Below are positions 13,003 through 17,485 of a stretch of 17,485 nt of DNA, piece after piece. The position numbers were made by a program, and so were the translations under genes. The stretch lies in NCBI GenBank assembly GCA_937925775.1, contig CALAMM010000160.1, forward strand, positions 1 through 17,485. The letters are read 5' to 3'. The notes beneath the pieces were generated by a model. The model had not been told where the DNA came from, searched no databases, and saw only the letters and a program-made list of their open reading frames with translations. The stretch's first letter is position 1; each line of letters starts with the position of its first letter. This DNA is from an uncultured Fimbriimonadales bacterium. GTDB lineage: Bacteria > Armatimonadota > Fimbriimonadia > Fimbriimonadales > GBS-DC.

Positions 13003-14196
13003 TCAGGAACGCCGAGCCAAGATCTCTCGCGCTGCTTGAATCACCCGATTGGCACATTCGCGCTTACTCATCAAAGGAAGCGGCTCGATGCGCCCATCGG
13101 CGTAGATGAGCGTCAGGCGGTTCGTGTCCATCTCGAAACCACTGCCGGGCTCCAACACATTGTTCACGGCAATCAGGTCGAGACCTTTGCGCTTCAGTTT
13201 TTCTTGTGCGTGCTGGAGGGCTTTATCGGTCTCGGCGGCGAACCCCACCACGATTCGGTTGCCCTTGCGTTGGGCAACTGTGCCCAGAATGTCGGGGTTA
13301 GCAACCAGGCGAAGTGTCCAGTGTTGCGAGTTGCGCTTGCGTTTGTGAGGGAGGGGGCGTTCGGGGCGATAATCGGCGACGGCGGCGGCGGCGATGAACA
13401 CATCACAGGCGTCGAAAGCCGCCTGCACGGCATCGAACATCTGCTGGGCCGTTTGCACCCGAACCACTTTTGCCCCTGCAGGAGGTGTGAGGGAGGTCGG
13501 TCCTGTGATGAGCGTGACCTCCGCCCCGTGTGCCAGCGCGGCTTCGGCGATGGCGTAGCCCATTTTGCCGCTGGAGCGGTTGCCAATAAAGCGCACAGGG
13601 TCAATCGGTTCGTAGGTGGGCCCTGCAGTAATCAGCACATGCACGCCTTTTAGGTCTTGTGCCTGTTGCAGGCGTTGCTGTACGGCTTGCACGATTACGG
13701 GCGTATCAGCGATTTTGCCCCAGCCCTCGTCCCCGCACGCCATAACGCCGTAGGTCGGCTCGATGAACACCACGCCGCGCGCTCGCAAGCTCTGCACATG
13801 GGCTTGCGTGGCGGGATGGCTCCACATGGCAGGGTTCATCGCAGGCGCGATAAGAATCGGCGCACGGGTCGCCAGCGCGATGGTGGTGAGCATATCGTCC
13901 GCCAGCCCCAGCGCGAGGCGGGCAATCGTGTGTGCCGTGGCAGGCGCGATGAGAACCAAGTCGGCTTCCTGGGCGAGGCGAATGTGCGCAATCTGCCCTG
14001 GCTCTGGCTCGTCGAACACATCAACAACAACAGGGTTGCCCGTGAGCGCGGCGAAGGTATCGGGGCTGACCAAGCGCGTCGCGCTCCGAGTCATCACCAC
14101 ACGCACAGTGTGCCCCGCGTGAATCAGCTCCCGCGCGATGTCGCACGCTCGATACGCCGCGATACTGCCCGAAACGCCCAAAAGAAGAGTTGACAC
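13003..14196 (-). CDS. coaBC: Bifunctional phosphopantothenoylcysteine decarboxylase / phosphopantothenate-cysteine ligase
   Basis: CoaBC catalyses two successive steps of coenzyme A synthesis: CTP-dependent joining of 4'-phosphopantothenate with cysteine (CoaB), then FMN-dependent decarboxylation to 4'-phosphopantetheine (CoaC). The 397-residue length is normal for the fusion. The N-terminal CoaC domain (about 1-180) has 'LLLGVSGSIAAYRACDIAREL', active-site His71 in 'AHIRLA', 'PAMNPAMW' with Asn121, and 'ACGDEGWGKIAD' with Cys154. The C-terminal CoaB domain (about 184-397) has 'TAGPTYEPIDPVRFIGNRSSGKMG' and 'AAAVADYRP' (270-278), with a basic 'HKRKR' (284-288) near the expected substrate-binding lysine. 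The start is a GTG seven bases after an extended TATAAT box, so the message is probably leaderless. It is followed on the same strand by the synthase gene after 83 bp. Confidence 0.96.
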   Translation of the reverse strand: MSTLLLGVSGSIAAYRACDIARELIHAGHTVRVVMTRSATRLVSPDTFAALTGNPVVVDVFDEPEPGQIAHIRLAQEADLVLIAPATAHTIARLALGLADDMLTTIALATRAPILIAPAMNPAMWSHPATQAHVQSLRARGVVFIEPTYGVMACGDEGWGKIADTPVIVQAVQQRLQQAQDLKGVHVLITAGPTYEPIDPVRFIGNRSSGKMGYAIAEAALAHGAEVTLITGPTSLTPPAGAKVVRVQTAQQMFDAVQAAFDACDVFIAAAAVADYRPERPLPHKRKRNSQHWTLRLVANPDILGTVAQRKGNRIVVGFAAETDKALQHAQEKLKRKGLDLIAVNNVLEPGSGFEMDTNRLTLIYADGRIEPLPLMSKRECANRVIQAAREILARRS

Positions 14197-14203
14197 GCAA
14201 GGG

Positions 14204-14212
14204 ATTATACCA
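14204..14212 (-). promoter_or_regulatory. Extended -10 promoter (TGGTATAAT) of coaBC, probably leaderless
   Basis: On the minus strand TGGTATAAT fits the extended -10 form TGnTATAAT and is followed by seven bases (CCCTTGC) and the GTG start at 14196. There is no ribosome binding site between box and start, and no clear -35 hexamer, which an extended -10 element may make unnecessary. Confidence 0.65.
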
Positions 14213-14247
14213 GTTGCCCAGCATCTACTGGGGCGGGCAACCGCTTG

Positions 14248-14502
14248 CTACTGTCCGCCCTCCAGCACTTTGAGTTGTGTGGTCAGGGTGAACAGCCGCC
14301 CATCGATATCGAACACCAGCTCGGCATAAGCGGTTGCTCTGCCGCGGGCGGGGCGAGGCAAGAAGCCCTGCCACCCGTCGCGCGTGCGGCTCATCGGCAT
14401 ACTCCCCCAGCGCGACTCGCGCAGGTCATAGTCTGGCGTACTGGCGAACCACATCCGCGCTTCGCGCGCCGCTGGTTGAGTGGGCAGTGCAGGTATCCTC
14501 CT
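14248..14502 (-). pseudogene. 3' remnant of a PhoPQ-activated pathogenicity-related (PqaA-type) protein gene
   Basis: The 313 bases between the coaBC and prmC starts (14197-14509) hold no intact gene but a minus-strand frame that reads like the last 80 or so residues of the PqaA family: '...LPTQPAAREARMWFAS', 'TPDYDLRESRWGS', 'DGWQGFLPRPARGRATAYAEL', 'LFTLTTQLKVLE', stop at 14248. In that family the C-terminal domain typically reads 'A(R/K)-L-W-x-A-x-(S/T)-x-x-x-D-F-R-x-x-x-W', then 'GF-A-A-(F/Y)-x-E', then 'TT-x-(V/L)-x-V'. The frame closes at a TGA at 14551-14553 inside prmC, so the upstream hydrolase-like domain (several hundred residues) is absent. The first ATG (14454) falls in the middle of the domain. 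I read this as the tail of a gene whose 5' part was lost when prmC came to lie here. A short functional protein is possible but unlikely. Confidence 0.6.
14494..14499 (+). promoter_or_regulatory. -10-like box (TATCCT) of prmC
   Basis: GGTATCCT is followed by four bases to an in-frame GTG (14504) and ten bases to the ATG at 14510. It is identical to the box before the squalene/phytoene synthase gene. It lies inside the PqaA-type remnant. The similarity to TATAAT is only partial and no -35 is seen. Confidence 0.4.
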
Positions 14503-14509
14503 TGTGGAG

Positions 14510-15364
14510 ATGACAGTTGCGGACGCGCTGGGCTGGGCGCAAAGGCTACTTCAAGGCGCGGGTCTTCACGAGGCGCGCCGTGAGGCGGAGATTCTGCTCG
14601 CTGCCTGCGTGAATAGGGAACGCGCATGGCTCATCGCCCACCCCGACGCTGTCCTCTCCAGCCTGCAGCGCCGACGGTTTGAAGGCTGGGTACGGCGTCG
14701 TGCGCGACGCGAGCCGCTGGCGTATATCACCCGACGCGCATGGTTTTATGGGCTGGAGCTGACCGTTGGACGGGGTGTGCTGATTCCGCGTCCGGAGACG
14801 GAACTGCTGGTGGAGGTGTTTTTGAGGTGGGCGGCACACAGCAAGGCGGGTTCCCCCATCCTCGTGGACGCGGGCACAGGAAGCGGAGCCATCGCGGCTG
14901 CCTGCCTCCAGCACGCGCCCCAGTGGCGGGGTGTGGGCATCGATCGGAGCCGTCGCGCCCTGCGCACGGCGCAGGTCAATCGCCGCAAGTTGGGGCTAAC
15001 AGCGCGCCTGATGTTGATTCAAGGCGAGTGGCTGAGTGCGTTGCGCCCACGCTCCGTGAACGCCGTGCTGAGCAACCCACCTTATGTCTTGCCCGACGAG
15101 TGGAGCGCGTTGCAGCCAGAAATCACGCAATACGAGCCGCGCATGGCGCTGCTGGTTCCTGCCGATGACCCGCTTATGCCGTACCGCCGTATCGCACACG
15201 ATGCGCGGCAAGTGCTACGAAGTCCGAGCCTGCTGGCGTTCGAGACCAGTCCGCGCCTTGCGCCCCTACTGGCAGAGCAGCTGCCGCGCTGGGGATTTGC
15301 CAATCCTCAGGTCGTGCGCGACTACAGTGGTGCGGAGCGCGTGGTGTATGTCGTGCGAGACTAA
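14510..15364 (+). CDS. prmC: Peptide chain release factor N5-glutamine methyltransferase
   Basis: PrmC methylates the glutamine of the GGQ motif of release factors RF1 and RF2 using S-adenosylmethionine, which raises translation termination efficiency. From the ATG at 14510 the protein has 284 residues, normal for the family. An N-terminal helical domain (about 1-75, 'ARREAEILLAACVNRERAWL') is followed by 'REPLAYITRRAWFYGLEL' and 'GVLIPRPETE' (89-97), the SAM-binding motif 'VDAGTGSG' (119-126), and the catalytic substrate-binding 'NPPY' (189-192). The codon for a longer frame (GTG 14480) lies upstream of the likely -10 box; a GTG at 14504 is a possible alternative start. prfA, the usual partner gene, is not next to it. 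The stop is 2 bp from the end of the convergent AddB-like gene. Confidence 0.93.
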   Translation: MTVADALGWAQRLLQGAGLHEARREAEILLAACVNRERAWLIAHPDAVLSSLQRRRFEGWVRRRARREPLAYITRRAWFYGLELTVGRGVLIPRPETELLVEVFLRWAAHSKAGSPILVDAGTGSGAIAAACLQHAPQWRGVGIDRSRRALRTAQVNRRKLGLTARLMLIQGEWLSALRPRSVNAVLSNPPYVLPDEWSALQPEITQYEPRMALLVPADDPLMPYRRIAHDARQVLRSPSLLAFETSPRLAPLLAEQLPRWGFANPQVVRDYSGAERVVYVVRD

Positions 15365-15366
15365 TC

Positions 15367-17485
15367 CTACCGCTGCGCCTGGCGACACAGGTCGCTGAAC
15401 GCGCAGCGGCGGCAGTGGTCTCCTGGCGTGGGCGCAACGATGGCGGCGCGCAACCTTGCGATTGCCTGAGTCAGCGTGTCGCGCACTCGCTGCGCTGCTT
15501 GACGCCACTGCGCCAGTCCCAGTATGACGCAGTGTTGCGGGTCTTCATCTTCGAGCCGTTGGAATCGCCGCGTCAGTTCAGGCAGGTTCGGCACGAAGCG
15601 CACGCGCTGTGCCGCCTTCAGGCGGTCGTAAGCCAGCACTACCTGCGCCTTGGGCATTCTCATCTGGACGGCGTGGAGGTAAAGCAAGCCTTGAATTGCG
15701 CGTCCCTCCGTAAAGTCGGCTCTGGATGGCGCACGCCCCAGTTTGTAGTCAACCACCAGCACAACGCGGCGGTCGGGGCTGCAGTCGATACGGTCGATGA
15801 CGCCGCATAGCGGGATTTGGCGTCCGTCACCGAGGGTGTAGGTGACGGGGCGTGGAGCGTGGCGATTATGGGGCGGCTCTGTGAGCGTGCGTTCCTCATC
15901 GTCGGATACTGGGTCGCCGAACGCCCATTCGCAGGCTACAGGCGTCACCTCAAACTGTTCCTGGTAGCGTGGTTCACGCCAACCGAAGCGGCGCAAGAGC
16001 CGTTGGGTGAGCGCGTGCAACACCTGCGCCTGCCACTCTGGCAGGTCGGGCGCGCCCTCGCGGAGAACCGTCTGCAGCTGCGCTGATAGCGCTTCAATCC
16101 ACTCTTGAGCATCTCGGCGGCGGGGCGACTGACGCACTGCTCGACAGAGCGCGCTGTGCGCTACTGTGCCCACATCCGACGCACTCAGGTCGCGCTTTAC
16201 AGGGCGAAGCCGTAGAATGTATCGCGCGAAATGTTCGAACGGGCAGCGCGCCAGCGTCTCCAGCTCTGTAACGCTGAAAGGACGCTCGGTTCGGGCGATA
16301 AAGGCACGCAGTTCAGCGCGACGCACATACAGATCGGGCACGCAGTAGTCGCTCGGCTGCGCCAGCGAGAGGTCGTAGGGGTGAAGCAAAGGGTCGGCTT
16401 CGGGCACGACCTGTTCGAGGCTGTAGAAGCGGACAGTGAGGGCGTCGCCCCGTTCTACCTTGAGTTCTTCCAAGTAGAACGACGGCAGCGCGTCGCTATC
16501 GCCGTTTTGGGTACGGGAGTAGCTGAGGTAGAGTCGTTCGTGCGCGGTGTGCAAGAGCCGTTGAAACAGCATCGGCTCGCCTGCCTGATAGTCGGTGCGC
16601 GTGGGTAGGTACACACGCGCTGCGTGCAGCGCGTGATTGAGCGCGTTGCGTTCCGTTTCACGCAGGAACGGGTCGTCGGGATGGCGGCGGGGGAGCGTGC
16701 CCTCCAGAACCTGCAGCGCGAACACGACCCGTGCGCCAACCAGATCGGCGTGTTCCATCGGCAGCAGGCGCACGCCGTCGTTGCCGAGTCGGCGTGTATA
16801 GCGTGCCCCGCTGACCAGCCGCTCCAACAGCCCTATCGCTTGCGTGAGCGTGCGCTGCCGCCAAACGTGGGCATAGGCGTCTATCAAGCCGAGCCATTCA
16901 CTCAGGTCGGTGTCGCCCGACGGTGCCTCGCCGAGCTTGAGAACCAATCGGCGTGCAGTTTGCAGCAGGTCGGAGCCAAGTGTCTGGCGCAGCTCGTGCA
17001 GTTCGTGCAGGAGCCGATGTAGGTCAGGGGAGTCTGCGTGCTGCAGGGCACTTTCCAGCCACACCGAGGCAGGAACATGGCGGCGAGTTCGGCGACGCAG
17101 CGTCCGCAACGCCAGCGGGTCAATTTGATGCGCAGGATGTTCCAGCCACCGCAGCCAGTCCACGCCTTCTCCAAGCCCTGCTAACAGGCGCATGCCGTCC
17201 ATCAACCAGCGCACGCGCCACGACCGCTCCAACGGAAGCGACACCTCGCCCTGCAGGGGGATACCGTAGCGTGCAAAAATCGTCTCCAGCGTCTCCAAAA
17301 TCGATTCTGGCTGGCGTAGGAGCAGAACCATCTCGCTGTCGGCAACGCCTTCACGACGCAGCCTCAGAACCTCTCGCGCAACCGTCTCCACTTCATAGAG
17401 CGGGTTGGGCGTGTCCAATATTATGTAGCTTGGACATTCCTGTCCAAGCATCCCGCTGTGGCTTGGACATTCCTGTCCAAGCCCT
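15367..17485 (-). CDS. AddB-like ATP-dependent helicase/nuclease subunit (5' end not resolved)
   Basis: The frame is open through the right edge; from the first ATG (17451) it has 694 residues. It matches the later part of AddB/RexB-type proteins, which with AddA process double-strand breaks for recombination. Near residues 238-269 'GARVVFALQVLEGTLPRRHPDDPFLRETER' holds the 'EG-x-x-P-R' helicase-like motif, and 'HTAHERLYLSYSR' (301-313) matches motif VI. The C-terminal nuclease is of the PD-(D/E)XK RecB type: His432, 'GVIDRID' with Asp553, 'VVDYK' with Asp568 and Lys570, and 'QGLLYLHA' at 587-594. Cys403, Cys680, Cys683 and Cys689 (C-x2-C-x5-C) fit the iron-sulfur cluster of AddB nucleases. 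The Walker A helicase domain of a full AddB (over 1,100 residues) is not visible: it is either beyond the edge or lost. The visible 5' end carries two in-frame palindromic repeats, so the true start is uncertain. Confidence 0.82.
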   Translation of the reverse strand, partial: GLGQECPSHSGMLGQECPSYIILDTPNPLYEVETVAREVLRLRREGVADSEMVLLLRQPESILETLETIFARYGIPLQGEVSLPLERSWRVRWLMDGMRLLAGLGEGVDWLRWLEHPAHQIDPLALRTLRRRTRRHVPASVWLESALQHADSPDLHRLLHELHELRQTLGSDLLQTARRLVLKLGEAPSGDTDLSEWLGLIDAYAHVWRQRTLTQAIGLLERLVSGARYTRRLGNDGVRLLPMEHADLVGARVVFALQVLEGTLPRRHPDDPFLRETERNALNHALHAARVYLPTRTDYQAGEPMLFQRLLHTAHERLYLSYSRTQNGDSDALPSFYLEELKVERGDALTVRFYSLEQVVPEADPLLHPYDLSLAQPSDYCVPDLYVRRAELRAFIARTERPFSVTELETLARCPFEHFARYILRLRPVKRDLSASDVGTVAHSALCRAVRQSPRRRDAQEWIEALSAQLQTVLREGAPDLPEWQAQVLHALTQRLLRRFGWREPRYQEQFEVTPVACEWAFGDPVSDDEERTLTEPPHNRHAPRPVTYTLGDGRQIPLCGVIDRIDCSPDRRVVLVVDYKLGRAPSRADFTEGRAIQGLLYLHAVQMRMPKAQVVLAYDRLKAAQRVRFVPNLPELTRRFQRLEDEDPQHCVILGLAQWRQAAQRVRDTLTQAIARLRAAIVAPTPGDHCRRCAFSDLCRQAQR
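17428..17482. repeat. Two tandem copies of a 22-bp palindromic repeat, 33-bp period
   Basis: Copies lie at 17428-17449 and 17461-17482 and are identical. Each has perfect 9-bp arms, GCTTGGACA and TGTCCAAGC, around a TTCC loop, so it can form a hairpin on either strand. The copies are separated by 11 bp, giving a 33-bp period that preserves the reading frame of the AddB-like gene. In that frame each copy encodes LGQECPS, and the linker encodes HSGM. No further copy occurs elsewhere in the window. This looks like a small dispersed palindromic (REP-like) element; whether it lies inside the gene or just upstream of it is not settled. Confidence 0.8.

Noticed and set aside
12796..13653. 285-codon plus-strand frame spanning the 3' end of coaBC and the 5' end of the synthase gene
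   Set aside because: It runs opposite two well-supported genes and crosses their intergenic region; no motif or start signal supports it.
17428..17482. CRISPR array
   Set aside because: There are only two repeats, each itself a near-complete palindrome, with an 11-bp linker too short for a spacer, and no cas gene.

Overview
This 17.5 kb window is GC-rich bacterial chromosome, densely packed with chromosomal housekeeping and accessory genes. I see no tRNA, rRNA, CRISPR array, insertion sequence or prophage gene. A PafA/Dop-family (Pup/UBact ligase) gene outside an actinobacterial setting, a bacterial family-B DNA polymerase, TolB-like and PQQ-like propeller proteins and many start codons sitting directly under a -10 box together suggest a thermophilic-type Armatimonadota (Fimbriimonadales-like) genome. 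That placement is inference only; no marker rRNA is present.

Layout. 1-624 (+): C-terminal end of a TolB-like propeller protein cut by the left edge. 625-2469 (-): glycosidase-like protein of unknown function. 2510-3760 (+): secreted M14 zinc carboxypeptidase. 3764-4546 (-) and 4530-6038 (-): a two-gene overlapping unit, PQQ-like propeller protein then a Wzt/TagH-type ABC ATPase. 6120-8336 (+): family-B DNA polymerase. 8407-10458 (+): gyrB. 10516-10542 (+): a possible 8-codon leaderless peptide whose stop overlaps the start of the PafA/Dop-like gene at 10539-12014 (+). 11975-12919 (-): squalene/phytoene synthase. 13003-14196 (-): coaBC. 14248-14502 (-): remnant of a PhoPQ-activated pathogenicity-related (PqaA-type) protein. 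14510-15364 (+): prmC. 15367-17485 (-): AddB-like helicase/nuclease, open at the right edge and carrying two copies of a palindromic repeat at its visible 5' end.

The genes do not form one pathway. polB, gyrB and the AddB-like nuclease concern DNA replication and repair; prmC serves translation termination; coaBC coenzyme A synthesis; crtB-like isoprenoid condensation. Two architectural themes stand out. First, at least four genes have a TATAAT box 6-7 bases before a start codon and others are close, which implies widespread leaderless transcription. Second, all four convergent gene pairs abut or overlap (from a 40-bp overlap to a 3-bp gap), leaving no room for ordinary intrinsic terminators. 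The most interesting loci are the divergent PafA/Dop-like protein with its coupled leader peptide, the in-frame palindromic repeats in the AddB-like gene, and putative sliding-clamp motifs at both ends of the polymerase.
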